Positions 53,106 to 61,683 of a stretch of DNA of 64,000 bases are shown one piece after another. Made by a program: the position numbers and the translations under genes. The stretch comes from Bacillota bacterium. GTDB taxonomy: Bacteria > Bacillota > Clostridia > Oscillospirales > Ruminococcaceae. Each line of letters starts with the position of its first letter. Within the stretch, counting starts at the first letter, position 1. A model generated the notes under the pieces. The model saw only the letters and a program-made list of their open reading frames with translations, had not been told where the DNA came from and made no database searches. Location of the stretch: the NCBI GenBank assembly GCA_023460035.1, contig JAEWRN010000015.1, forward strand, positions 1 through 64,000, written 5' to 3'.

Positions 53106-54368
53106 TCAATACAGCACGGGGTCCACAATCTGAATGTCTTTTTTGTTTGCATCATTATTTTGGTTAAAATCGTCCTGCGGGATCAGCGCATAACTGGTCT
53201 CGTAGCCCTGTTGTTCAACCGGTTCGCCACCGGGCCCGGTGGCGATAAACGTCACCTTTTTGCCGCCGCAGATAACAAGCAGGTCCTGCCCCACTTTGCC
53301 TAAAATAGAATCGTAGTAAGGGCAAACATCCCCGTCAATTACAAGCTGGTAGCCGAGTGTCAGCGACAAAACGGCACCTGTTTTACAGTCGATGCAATAG
53401 CTGTATTCTTTCGCACTGCCGGCCCCATCTGGGCTGGTTACAAAAAAATAGAGGTCATCCCCCCACCGGCCGGCCAGGGTAAGTGTTGCATCCACCTTGG
53501 CCGGCGCGCCCTGTAAGTGAACGGTGGTCGTGCCGGTTTGTGTCGTCATTTGCAGCGTGCCCTGCTGCAAATCCAGCTGGTACAGTGTAGCTTGAAAGAC
53601 GGCTGAACCAATGCGATTGCCTTGCCATGCGGCAAGGGCCTTTTCTTCGCCGGTGTTGACATTGAGTGCGGTAACGCTGTGCTGCAACACGCCCGGCTGG
53701 GTTTCTTTGATCTTTTTAAGTAACAAGCAATCCCCATCCCCACCCACAGGGGCCTCTATGGGTAACAGATTCTTCTTTATAACCGAAAGCTGGCGGGTGG
53801 TAAGGTCCAGCCTTACAAGGTCATATCGCTGCACTATTTCGTCGTTCTCAGCTTCGGTCGTCTGCCTTGTAAAGTACAAGGCGGCGCCATCAGTCGCAAT
53901 TCCATAGGAAACAGCCTCGTTTGCATCAAACGAATAAAACGGTTCACGGCCACTGCCGTCAAGGTTCATGCTTTCAATTCTTGCACACGAAGTTTGGTCA
54001 GGGTGTTCTGCCCAAACTTCGGGGTAATACAGGTACAGTTTGTCGCCGACTTTAAAAATCGCAGCCCAGCGGTCAATGACCCCGGTACAGGTAGCGTCGG
54101 TATGGGTACATTCCGGCCGGTTGCAAAGCACGACGCGCTGCTGTGATGCAAAATCAATATAATAAACCCGTGCCAGCCCGGCGGAAACTTCCACCTTGTA
54201 GTATCCGCTGTCGGTACAACAGTTCGAAAGGCCGTCCGGCCCGGTGACCATCGTGATGGCCTGCGCACTGGGGTTGGTGGGCACTGTCGCAGGGGGTGCC
54301 GATGCCGGGGGGGAACAGGCGGTCAGCACAAATAACAATAAGATGGAAAGTAAAACCCATTTTTTCAT
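53106..54368 (-). CDS. Lipoprotein with predicted beta-propeller-like domain
   Basis: A 420-residue surface lipoprotein. Signal peptide with lipobox LTAC (Cys18) and a Ser/Pro/Thr linker. The mature part has repeated beta segments with Tyr and Asp (such as DKLYLYYP and DLYFFVTSP), like propeller proteins of the DUF5050 type. The cysteine motif LCNRPECTHTDATC near residue 81-94 is common in clostridial lipoproteins of this kind. Function unknown. AAAGG precedes the ATG. Convergent with the dynamin-like cluster. Confidence 0.72.
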   Translation of the reverse strand: MKKWVLLSILLLFVLTACSPPASAPPATVPTNPSAQAITMVTGPDGLSNCCTDSGYYKVEVSAGLARVYYIDFASQQRVVLCNRPECTHTDATCTGVIDRWAAIFKVGDKLYLYYPEVWAEHPDQTSCARIESMNLDGSGREPFYSFDANEAVSYGIATDGAALYFTRQTTEAENDEIVQRYDLVRLDLTTRQLSVIKKNLLPIEAPVGGDGDCLLLKKIKETQPGVLQHSVTALNVNTGEEKALAAWQGNRIGSAVFQATLYQLDLQQGTLQMTTQTGTTTVHLQGAPAKVDATLTLAGRWGDDLYFFVTSPDGAGSAKEYSYCIDCKTGAVLSLTLGYQLVIDGDVCPYYDSILGKVGQDLLVICGGKKVTFIATGPGGEPVEQQGYETSYALIPQDDFNQNNDANKKDIQIVDPVLY

Positions 54369-54443
54369 GAAAAGACCTTTCTTTTTTTAAAACTATAATG
54401 GAAAGAACAACTTATTGTCGGATTGTTCATTATAGAATAAACA

Positions 54444-55007
54444 TTAGAAAGTGAGCACATACCACTCTTGGCTAATATAATCATTGTGATTGGAAAAAGT
54501 ACAATAATAGCTTCTAGGATATCCTGTTGATTGGCCACTCCGCTCTAAGCAATAATAAGTTGTCGATGTGGGGGCCGATTGGAATTGAAAGTGAAAAGTG
54601 CTGACTGCGTAGGAAAATGTTGAATCATAGGTTATAGTTTGTGTACCTCTACTTTGAAACATAGCATACCCTTGAGAACTACGACCAACGTAATAGGAAG
54701 GATTCAAATCGCAAACCAATGATAACCATCCTGTATTAACATTGGTAGTATAACGAAAAGCATGAGAACTATCATATGCTGTTTTATCTTGAAAGGTCGT
54801 TACGTAGGTTCCTGACACAATACCAGAGGAAGTAAATGCATTGAGGCATTCATTGCGATTGTCCATTTCACTTAAGATATGAAGAGGTCTATTTCTTGGA
54901 ATGGCCGTTCCAACAGGATCATTTGCTGCAAATACAGTTGTAGACAGACTAACGATTAATGCCATGGATAAAATAGTAATTCCTATTTTCTTGACTAGCC
55001 GTTTCAT
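54444..55007 (-). CDS. Secreted AT-rich orphan protein
   Basis: A 187-residue protein with a clear signal peptide (about 1-28, cut after TTVFAA). The mature part is rich in Ser, Thr, Tyr and Asn and looks like a beta-sandwich. Three or four cysteines could pair. I recognise no family. The gene is far more AT-rich than all its neighbours in every codon position, which suggests recent acquisition. ATGGAGTG precedes the start. No terminator was seen. Confidence 0.7.
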   Translation of the reverse strand: MKRLVKKIGITILSMALIVSLSTTVFAANDPVGTAIPRNRPLHILSEMDNRNECLNAFTSSGIVSGTYVTTFQDKTAYDSSHAFRYTTNVNTGWLSLVCDLNPSYYVGRSSQGYAMFQSRGTQTITYDSTFSYAVSTFHFQFQSAPTSTTYYCLERSGQSTGYPRSYYCTFSNHNDYISQEWYVLTF

Positions 55008-55240
55008 GATTACACTCCATTTCTTTTAACTTATTTTATCTTATTCTGACCCACGCGTCGAGAGCAGATTAAGAACAAAAATGTTAAATATTACCAAACA
55101 AAACCTAATATAGCAGCTCTATGTTTCAAATTCAACAAAATTGTCATGAAACGCAGGTAAAATGTTCCCAAATGAGGGTAAAAGATCTTTTTGTAGGTTA
55201 AAAAGGCTTCGCTATAACCAAAGCAAATGGCACCCGCCCC
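55008..55240. other. AT-rich non-coding gap upstream of the orphan gene
   Basis: No gene or clear repeat. A weak minus-strand promoter (TCGACG, 17 bases, TAAAAT) may serve the orphan gene. Confidence 0.4.
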
Positions 55241-55269
55241 TTGCAGCGGCGGGGTTTGGGTGATAGAAT
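55241..55269 (+). promoter_or_regulatory. Promoter of the DsbA-fold gene
   Basis: TTGCAG, 17-base spacer, TAGAAT. Confidence 0.6.
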
Positions 55270-55365
55270 AAGGCAATACCAGTATTTTGGTAGGAATAAC
55301 AAGATGACGGGGGCACGCCCCCTTTTGCAGATGACACAAACTTTAATACAAAGGAGAAACCAACT

Positions 55366-56001
55366 ATGGGTGCAATAAAAATTGAATTTTTTCACGACGT
55401 ACTGTGCAGCTATTGCTTTGCGTTTTCGCCCCGCATGCGCCAACTGGTAACGCTGCGCCCTGAAATTGAACTGCAGCACCGCTCGTTTGCGCTATTGCCC
55501 AGTGCCGCCGAGTTCGAGCAGTCCTTCCCCTCGCGCGAAGAGGCAAAAGAAGAAATTTTGGGCCACTGGGCCCACGCGAATGAAAACGACGATGCGCATC
55601 GTTTTAATATAGAGGGGATGCGCAAAGCAGCGTTTTTGTTCCCCATTTCCACCCCCGCGCTGCTGGCCTGCGAGGCCGCAAAGCAGGTGGCGGGGCAGGC
55701 GGGCTATTGGGATTTGTTTGACGCGCTGCAAAAAGCATTTTTTGTAGACAGCCGCAATGTGGAAGAAGAGGAAGTTTTAGCCGACTGTGTACGGCAGGTG
55801 GGCATTGATGTGGCGGCGTGGCGTGCAGCCTTCACCGCAAGGGCGGCAAAAGAAGACCTGCAAGCCGATTTGCAGCGCGCGGTGCAGTTGGGGATTCATG
55901 TGGTGCCCAGCCTTGTGATTAACGAAAAATACCTTGTCAGCGGTGCTCTGCCACTGGCAGACCTGTTGCAGGCGGTGGACCGTGTGACGGCAGAACAATA
56001 G
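55366..56001 (+). CDS. DsbA family oxidoreductase (FrnE-like)
   Basis: A 211-residue thioredoxin-fold protein with the redox pair CSYC (Cys14, Cys17) near the N-terminus and a helical insert (about 70-150). The cis-Pro loop fits HVVPSLVINEKYLV. There is no signal peptide, so it is cytoplasmic, like FrnE/2-hydroxychromene isomerase-type members. Likely a thiol-disulfide reductase. AAAGGAG precedes the ATG. Confidence 0.85.
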   Translation: MGAIKIEFFHDVLCSYCFAFSPRMRQLVTLRPEIELQHRSFALLPSAAEFEQSFPSREEAKEEILGHWAHANENDDAHRFNIEGMRKAAFLFPISTPALLACEAAKQVAGQAGYWDLFDALQKAFFVDSRNVEEEEVLADCVRQVGIDVAAWRAAFTARAAKEDLQADLQRAVQLGIHVVPSLVINEKYLVSGALPLADLLQAVDRVTAEQ

Positions 56002-56060
56002 GCACTGAAGGAATAGCATACGCAGCGGCGCCCTGTGGGCCGCGGAGAGAGGGGCAAACG

Positions 56061-56546
56061 ATGAAACGCGAAATTTTACTGCTGGGGGACGAGCGCTTGT
56101 ATGACGCCAGCGAGCCGGTGCAGCGCGAACAGCTGCCCGCGCTGGCGGGTACGGTGCAGGATTTAAGGGACACCCTGTTTGCCTACCGCAAAAAATACGG
56201 GGCTGGCCGCGCCATTGCCGCGCCGCAAATCGGCGTGTTTTTGCGGCTGATCTATTTGGAGGCAGGCCCCCGGCGCATCGTGTTTTTTAACCCCGTGCTC
56301 ACCCCGTTGGGGCCCGAGCAGATGGAGGTGCTGGACGACTGCATGTCGTTTCCCGGCCTGCGGGTAAAAGTGCGCCGGTTTCGCCGCTGTGCGGTGGAAT
56401 ACCGCGACGAGCAGTGGCAGCTGTGCCGGCAGGAGTTTGAGGGCGATTTTGCCGAGCTGATTCAGCACGAGTACGACCACCTTGACGGCATTTTGGCCAC
56501 CATGCGGGCGATTGACAACCGTTCTCTTGTGATGCAGCGGCAGTAA
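56061..56546 (+). CDS. def: Peptide deformylase, divergent type
   Basis: A 161-residue metalloenzyme that removes the formyl group from new proteins. Motif 1 is GAGRAIAAPQIG, motif 3 QHEYDHLDG holds His136, Glu137 and His140. Motif 2 is DDCMSFPG, with the metal ligand Cys94, instead of the classic EGCLS. This variant is common among extra deformylases of Clostridia, so another copy may be the housekeeping one. Starts 59 bases after the DsbA-fold gene, so the two may share a transcript. Confidence 0.85.
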   Translation: MKREILLLGDERLYDASEPVQREQLPALAGTVQDLRDTLFAYRKKYGAGRAIAAPQIGVFLRLIYLEAGPRRIVFFNPVLTPLGPEQMEVLDDCMSFPGLRVKVRRFRRCAVEYRDEQWQLCRQEFEGDFAELIQHEYDHLDGILATMRAIDNRSLVMQRQ

Positions 56547-56618
56547 AAAACGGCGGGTTTTCCACCACCGGTAGTGCCGGCTGTGGAAAACTGTACAATA
56601 AAAAACAAAGAAAACAAA

Positions 56619-56655
56619 AAAATAGCCACCGGGCTTAAAACCCGGCGGCTATTTT
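56619..56655. terminator. Bidirectional terminator between def and the APC permease gene
   Basis: AAAATAGCC.CCGGG pairs with CCCGG.GGCTATTTT across a 7-base loop, with T-tracts on both strands. Confidence 0.85.
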
Positions 56656-56677
56656 AAATTACCGAATGAGAACCGTG

Positions 56678-58015
56678 TTACACAGTGTGAATTTCAGCTT
56701 TGTGGAAGTTAAAGTAAAGCACAGAAGCCAGAATGACCACGGCATCAATGCCAAGGTAGAACACAAACAACTTGTTCTGTGCGCCGCCCACCAGCATAAT
56801 CAGCGAGCCGATGGTTGCGAACACCGGGGCAACATAGCCGTAGAACTTGTTTTTAATGCGCCCCTGCGCCGTCAGCCGCATCACGGTGACATACAGCCCA
56901 ATGAACATCAGGTAGTGCACCACAATGGCGATTTCAGAAATATCGCTGTTTTGCAGCAGGTTGTATTTTGTTGAAAAATAATGCAGCACATACCACACCA
57001 ACGAAAACCCAAACACAACCATGGCACTGGCAAACGGCATGCCGCGCAGTGCGGTACTTTGTTTTGACAGCGTGTCCGAACAGGGTACCATGCGGCGCAG
57101 TGCCAGCGAGTACGGCATGCGGATGGCGGCGAGAATGAGGCCGTTGACCGTGCCGAGCACCGAAATCAGCACAAACACCAGAATGGCCTTTGCACCCGCG
57201 GCGCCAAACAGCTTTGCGGCGGCAAACTCCACGTGCGCGTCGCCCAGCTCCATGATTTTATCCGGCCCAACCAGCGCCGAAATGCCCACAAAATACGCGA
57301 CATAAACGGCCAAGATTAGCAACGGGGAAAAAATCATCGCGCGCGGCAGGTTTTTTTGGCTGTCGCGAATTTCATGCGAAATACTGGTCGCGCAAATCCA
57401 CCCGTCAAACGAAAACGCAATGGGCAGAATGGCCGCAAACAGGCCGGCGGGGCCAATAGAGGTCGTGTGTGCCGCAATGGCTTCGCCCGGCTGCCCAAAC
57501 GCAAAGCCCGCGACGGCAATAATAATCAGCGGTACCATTTTTAAAACGAGCGTGGCATTTTGAAAATAACCGCCCAGCTTTGCCGACAGCAGGTTGAGGG
57601 CAAACAGCACCACGACAACCGCAAGGCCAAACAGGGTCTGCTGTTCCAGTGTGTTTTCCCAGCCAAACAGAATGCCGGCGTAAATGCCCGCCACCCAGCT
57701 GACGATAACAATCAGCGTGGGATAGTACAAAAAGCTTTCAAACCAGCCGCTGGCGCAGGCAAAACGCATCGAGGTAAACTCCTCTGCGTAGGTGATGACG
57801 CCGCCCGGCTTGTCGCTGAGCAGTGCAAGCTGGCTGAAGCTCAAACAGCCGAATACAATGGCAATGGCGGCGACGCAGAACACCAGCACACCGTCCAGCA
57901 CATTGCCGCCGGTGAGCACCAGCACATTATCACTTTTGAAAAAGATACCTGAGCCAATCACGATGCCGACAATCATTGCGACAGCGGTCATCAGGCCATA
58001 ATTACGTTTGTTCAT
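56678..58015 (-). CDS. APC family amino acid permease
   Basis: A 445-residue membrane transporter with about 12 helices. The first helix has the substrate-binding motif GIVIGSGIFF of the APC superfamily (LAT-like branch), and KPGGVITYAEE follows helix 2. The substrate is probably an amino acid, but cannot be named. It starts 48 bases after galM on the same strand, possibly one transcript. GAGAGGATG precedes the ATG. Confidence 0.87.
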   Translation of the reverse strand: MNKRNYGLMTAVAMIVGIVIGSGIFFKSDNVLVLTGGNVLDGVLVFCVAAIAIVFGCLSFSQLALLSDKPGGVITYAEEFTSMRFACASGWFESFLYYPTLIVIVSWVAGIYAGILFGWENTLEQQTLFGLAVVVVLFALNLLSAKLGGYFQNATLVLKMVPLIIIAVAGFAFGQPGEAIAAHTTSIGPAGLFAAILPIAFSFDGWICATSISHEIRDSQKNLPRAMIFSPLLILAVYVAYFVGISALVGPDKIMELGDAHVEFAAAKLFGAAGAKAILVFVLISVLGTVNGLILAAIRMPYSLALRRMVPCSDTLSKQSTALRGMPFASAMVVFGFSLVWYVLHYFSTKYNLLQNSDISEIAIVVHYLMFIGLYVTVMRLTAQGRIKNKFYGYVAPVFATIGSLIMLVGGAQNKLFVFYLGIDAVVILASVLYFNFHKAEIHTV

Positions 58016-58063
58016 AACAACATCCTCTCGATTGTGTTTTTCGCAAAGGGAAAAGACGCATGG

Positions 58064-59116
58064 TTACCGGTGTGAAAACGAATAGACCGTTGTCTCGTGG
58101 TAGGCCTTGCCCGCCCGCAGCACGGTGCTGGGGAAGTTTTTGCAGATGTTTGCATTGGGGAAATACTGTGTTTCCAGGCAGACGGCCTGGCGCGGGCGGT
58201 AAGGCGCGCCGCCCTTGCCCGCAATATCGCCCGAATTCAAAAAGTTTGCGGTGTACAGCTGAATGCCGGGGCAGGTGGTGGTGCACTCCATCACAATGCC
58301 GCTTTTATCACCCGTTAGCACGGCGGCAAGGGCGAGGCCCTGTGCGCCCGCGGGGCGGTCCAGTGCAAAATTGTGGTCGTACCCGTGGCCAAACACCAGC
58401 TGGCCGTCATCGGTGTCAATGCGCTGTGCCAGCGTGTGCGGGGTAGTAAAGTCGAACGGGGTGCCGGCCACCGCCGCAAAGCTGCCGTCGGGCAGCGAAA
58501 GCGCGTCCATCGGGGTCATGCGGCTGGCGTTCAGCCGCAGCGTGTGCTGCATGGCGTCGCCGCCGCCGTTCAGGTTGAAATAGCTGTGGTTTGTAATGTT
58601 GACCACGGTGTCTTTGGTACAACTCGCAAAATAATCCAGCGACAGCGCGTTGCCATTTTGCAGCGTATAGCTGGCGGTCAGCGACAGTGTGCCGGGGTAA
58701 CCCTCCTCGCCGTCCATGCTCTCGCACCGCAGTACAATGCCGCCCTCGATCACCGAAACGTCAAACAGCTTTTGGTTAAAGCCCGCAAGCCCGCCGTGCA
58801 GCTGCTTTGTGCCCTCGTTGGCGGTCAGCGCAAAGCGGCAGCCGTCAATTTCAATAAAGGCATCACCCAGCCGGTTGGCGTTGCGGCCAATCAGCGCGCC
58901 AAGGTAACCGTCGACATTCTGGTACCCGTGCGGGCTGTCAAACCCCAAAACAACATCCACTGCGCCACCCGGCGTGGGGACAAGAATATTTTGGATAATC
59001 CCGCCATAATCCAGCACGGTTACCTGCATGCCCCCATCGTCCGTAAGGGTATAAGCAGTAACTTCACGGCCGTCGGCAAGGGTGCCAAATGGGCGATTGG
59101 TCACGGTAACACTCAA
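58064..59116 (-). CDS. galM: Aldose 1-epimerase (galactose mutarotase)
   Basis: A 350-residue enzyme that interconverts alpha and beta anomers of aldoses such as galactose and glucose. The catalytic residues fit His107 (KQLHGG), His177 (NITNHSYFNL) and Glu315 (CLETQYFPN). The GRNANRL segment is also conserved. It differs from the DUF4432 protein at 13756-14772, so the region encodes two epimerase types. AGGGGGTTTCC precedes the ATG. Confidence 0.93.
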   Translation of the reverse strand: MSVTVTNRPFGTLADGREVTAYTLTDDGGMQVTVLDYGGIIQNILVPTPGGAVDVVLGFDSPHGYQNVDGYLGALIGRNANRLGDAFIEIDGCRFALTANEGTKQLHGGLAGFNQKLFDVSVIEGGIVLRCESMDGEEGYPGTLSLTASYTLQNGNALSLDYFASCTKDTVVNITNHSYFNLNGGGDAMQHTLRLNASRMTPMDALSLPDGSFAAVAGTPFDFTTPHTLAQRIDTDDGQLVFGHGYDHNFALDRPAGAQGLALAAVLTGDKSGIVMECTTTCPGIQLYTANFLNSGDIAGKGGAPYRPRQAVCLETQYFPNANICKNFPSTVLRAGKAYHETTVYSFSHR

Positions 59117-59142
59117 AATAGGAAACCCCCTTCACGTGGGCG

Positions 59143-59171
59143 AAAAAGCCGGGAACAACCCCGGCTTTTTT
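59143..59171 (-). terminator. Terminator-like hairpin in the leader of galM
   Basis: AAAAAGCCGGG pairs with CCCGGCTTTTT (11 bp, 6-base loop), with T-tracts on both strands. It lies between the YitT gene and galM, and downstream of the galM promoter. Confidence 0.75.
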
Positions 59172-59203
59172 GGCAAAAACTGCCCACAAAATCATATAAA
59201 ATA

Positions 59204-59232
59204 AGTGTACCCGCCCGCCTGCTGGTTGTCAA
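59204..59232 (-). promoter_or_regulatory. Possible promoter of galM
   Basis: Minus strand: perfect TTGACA (59227-59232), 17-base spacer, TACACT (59204-59209). The transcript would pass through the hairpin before galM. Confidence 0.55.
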
Positions 59233-59382
59233 ATGAAATAAACAAATTAAGAGCTTTAGCCAAAAAAATAAGGCGGGTTTGGGCAAAATGGCAACTGATT
59301 CGACGCTTTACCCCCTTTTTTGCTTTTGAAAAGAAAGTGGAGCAACAGCCGTTTTTTGTTGTAAAACAACGCCTGCAAACGG

Positions 59383-60270
59383 CTAGATTTCGCGGAACCC
59401 TTTGCCGATGATTTCAGACGAGTTGACAATGGCGATAAAGGCGTGGGGGTCAATGCTGCGGATATAATTGCGCAGCAAAACGGCCTGCCGGCGGGTGAGG
59501 GCGGTGGTAATGACCTGCTCTGCCCGGTGGCTGAACGCGCCTTCTGCCTGTGTGAGGGTCGCCCCGCGGTGCAGGTCTTTTAGAATAAAGGTTTTGACCT
59601 GCTCTGCATGGGCAGAGACGACGGTGACATACTTGCGCGAGTTGATGCCGTCAATGACGATGTCGACAAGGAAGGTTTTCATTAAAAGGCCCAGCATCGA
59701 ATACAGCCCGGTGCGCGCACCGAACAGCGGGAAGGTGGCGGCCGTGATTAAAAAGTCGGAGGCAAGCAATGCCTTGCCAATTTCCATGGACGTGTATTTG
59801 GATAAAATCATCGCGACGATGTCGGTGCCACCGGTTGACGCGCCGATGTTAAAGGCCATCGCAGAGCCCACCGCAGGCAGAATGACGGCCCAAAGCAGCT
59901 CTAGCAGCGCGTCGTTTGTCATGGGCGCGGCAAGGGGCACCAACTTTTCAAACAGCGCCACATAAACCGAAAGTGCCGCCGTGGCATAAACCGTGGCGCC
60001 GCCGAAGCCGCGGCCCAAAAACACAAACCCCAAAACCAGCAGCAGCAGGTTGACGAGCGCCATGGCACCGCTGACGTTGAGCCACGGGAAAATTTTGGCG
60101 AGCAGAATGGCAAGGCCGCTGGTTCCGCCGATGGCAAAGTGGTTGGGTGTTTTAAACAGGCTGATGCCGGCGGCAGAAAACAGCAGCGCGACGTTGAGCA
60201 CCAAAAACCAGCGCAGCTTTTTTTTATAATCCTTGCGAAAATCGGCAATATAGGCTTTCATCATAGACAT
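59383..60270 (-). CDS. YitT family membrane protein
   Basis: A 295-residue protein with five to six membrane helices in two DUF161 repeats (family segments TPNHFAIGGTSGLAI and FNIGASTGGTDIVA). A cytoplasmic C-terminal DUF2179 domain follows (about 215-290, with LTRRQAVLLRNYIRSIDPHA). The role is unknown. Members may transport small molecules or ions. Several in-frame ATGs (MSMMKAY) make the exact start uncertain by a few codons. Confidence 0.9.
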   Translation of the reverse strand: MSMMKAYIADFRKDYKKKLRWFLVLNVALLFSAAGISLFKTPNHFAIGGTSGLAILLAKIFPWLNVSGAMALVNLLLLVLGFVFLGRGFGGATVYATAALSVYVALFEKLVPLAAPMTNDALLELLWAVILPAVGSAMAFNIGASTGGTDIVAMILSKYTSMEIGKALLASDFLITAATFPLFGARTGLYSMLGLLMKTFLVDIVIDGINSRKYVTVVSAHAEQVKTFILKDLHRGATLTQAEGAFSHRAEQVITTALTRRQAVLLRNYIRSIDPHAFIAIVNSSEIIGKGFREI

Positions 60271-60324
60271 GACAGCACATCCCTACAATCAAAATAGGCG
60301 GCGCGGGGGCCGCGTATGGCATAA

Positions 60325-60359
60325 AAAAACGGCGGCAACCATGGGATGCAACCGTTTTT
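60325..60359 (-). terminator. Terminator of the first DUF3048 gene
   Basis: AAAAACGG pairs with CCGTTTTT. Read on the minus strand the outer stem ends in seven T. The inner part is imperfect. Confidence 0.6.
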
Positions 60360-60365
60360 AAAAAA

Positions 60366-61463
60366 TCAGGCGCTGGGGGTCTGCGTTGCCGTGGGGGCCG
60401 CGGGTGAAACGCCGTCGATGGTCAGGGTAGCTTCCTGTGCGGTAGAGACAACGGCGATATAGCTTTTGCCCGGTGCCACGGCCAGCTCTTTGCCGTTGGC
60501 ATCATACAATTTTAACTGGGCTTCGTCGCTGTCTTTGCTCCAGGTAACCGGGGTGTAATTGCCACCGGTAAAGTAATAGCCTTTGCCGGAAGAAAGGTCA
60601 AAATCGGTCAGCTCGGTGTCTGGCTTGTGGCCCACGGTGGCATACAACACAAACACGTTTTGAAACGCCAGCTGCGCGCCGGTGCCAACGTCCAGCTGGG
60701 GCGAGCCGTAAATGCTTTTTTGGTACAGCCCGGTGTCGGTGTCATAGTGAAACGCCGCGTCGCCATAGCCGGAAAACCGGAACGCAATTTCCTTTGCGGC
60801 ACTGGGCAGTGCAACACTGCCTTTTGCGGCAAACTGGAACAACGGGGTCAGCGTGCCGGTGGTGGGGATGGTGCCCACGGTGGAAATGCCGCTTTGAATT
60901 AAATCGGCGTTCGTGTACCAGCAATGCTCCTGTGCTTTGGTTTTGTAACGCTCTTCGTCAAACACGAACGAGGTGGTGCCAAGGTACATGCCGTCGATGT
61001 CCTGGTACTTATAATAGTTCAGCATTTCGTTTGCGTAGGTCGACCCGCCGATGTGCACGAAAATCGCGTTGAGCGGCAGCACAAACTGAATAAACTGGTC
61101 GCGGGCAGAGCGCACAGGCCCCACCAGCGGTACTTTGGTGTAGTCTGAAAACACGGCCATCATGCGGGTGATACCGCCCTCGGTCTCCATTTCATAAATC
61201 ACATCGGCAGAGCCGATGCCGGTTTGCGGCAGTGCGGCCTGTACGTTGTTGATCATAATGGCGACCGGGCGCTGCCCGTCCGGCAAATCCGCGGGCTTGT
61301 CCTCGCCGGTCAGCAGGTTATAATTGTAAGCCGTTACCGGCTGTGGGGTAGGGGTTGGCTCGGTGGGCCCTGCGGAAGAGGGGGTACTGCTGCCGCCGCA
61401 GCCGGCAAGGGCCCCCATTGCCAGCACAGTGGCGAGCAACAGAGATAGCAGACGTTTTTTCAT
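60366..61463 (-). CDS. DUF3048 lipoprotein, copy 1 (YerB-like)
   Basis: A 365-residue surface lipoprotein. Lipobox ALAGC (Cys22), then a Thr/Pro/Gln linker. DUF3048 begins with RPVAIMINNVQAALPQTG and continues with YEMETEGGITRMMAVF and VGPVRSARDQF, the strongest family blocks. The C-terminal domain ends in GKSYIAVV. The function of DUF3048 is unknown; YerB of Bacillus is the prototype. It shares the blocks with copies 2 and 3 but diverges elsewhere. The ATG at 61463 has AGGAG upstream. Confidence 0.88.
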   Translation of the reverse strand: MKKRLLSLLLATVLAMGALAGCGGSSTPSSAGPTEPTPTPQPVTAYNYNLLTGEDKPADLPDGQRPVAIMINNVQAALPQTGIGSADVIYEMETEGGITRMMAVFSDYTKVPLVGPVRSARDQFIQFVLPLNAIFVHIGGSTYANEMLNYYKYQDIDGMYLGTTSFVFDEERYKTKAQEHCWYTNADLIQSGISTVGTIPTTGTLTPLFQFAAKGSVALPSAAKEIAFRFSGYGDAAFHYDTDTGLYQKSIYGSPQLDVGTGAQLAFQNVFVLYATVGHKPDTELTDFDLSSGKGYYFTGGNYTPVTWSKDSDEAQLKLYDANGKELAVAPGKSYIAVVSTAQEATLTIDGVSPAAPTATQTPSA

Positions 61464-61515
61464 GACATTTCTCCTGATTTTACGGCAGTCACAGCTGCCG
61501 ATTGCTTTGCTTACC

Positions 61516-61544
61516 ATTATATCGGTAAACGCAGGCTTTGTAAA
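61516..61544 (-). promoter_or_regulatory. Promoter of DUF3048 copy 1
   Basis: Minus strand: TTTACA, 17-base spacer, TATAAT. The same boxes and spacing precede copy 2. Confidence 0.75.
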
Positions 61545-61579
61545 GGCGGGCAAAGTGTATTGAAAAGGGGCAACGCAAA

Positions 61580-61606
61580 ACGACGGGCGTTAAAACCGCC
61601 CGTCGT
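61580..61606 (-). terminator. Terminator of DUF3048 copy 2
   Basis: A perfect 10-bp stem (ACGACGGGCG with its complement), a 7-base loop, then TTTT on the minus strand. A second GC hairpin at about 61622-61669 precedes it. Confidence 0.75.
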
Positions 61607-61683
61607 GCTGCCATTTTGGCGGCCTGCCGCCCGGTAGCGGGGGATGCCCCACGGTAGGGGGCGGGCAGGCAAAATGTGAAATT

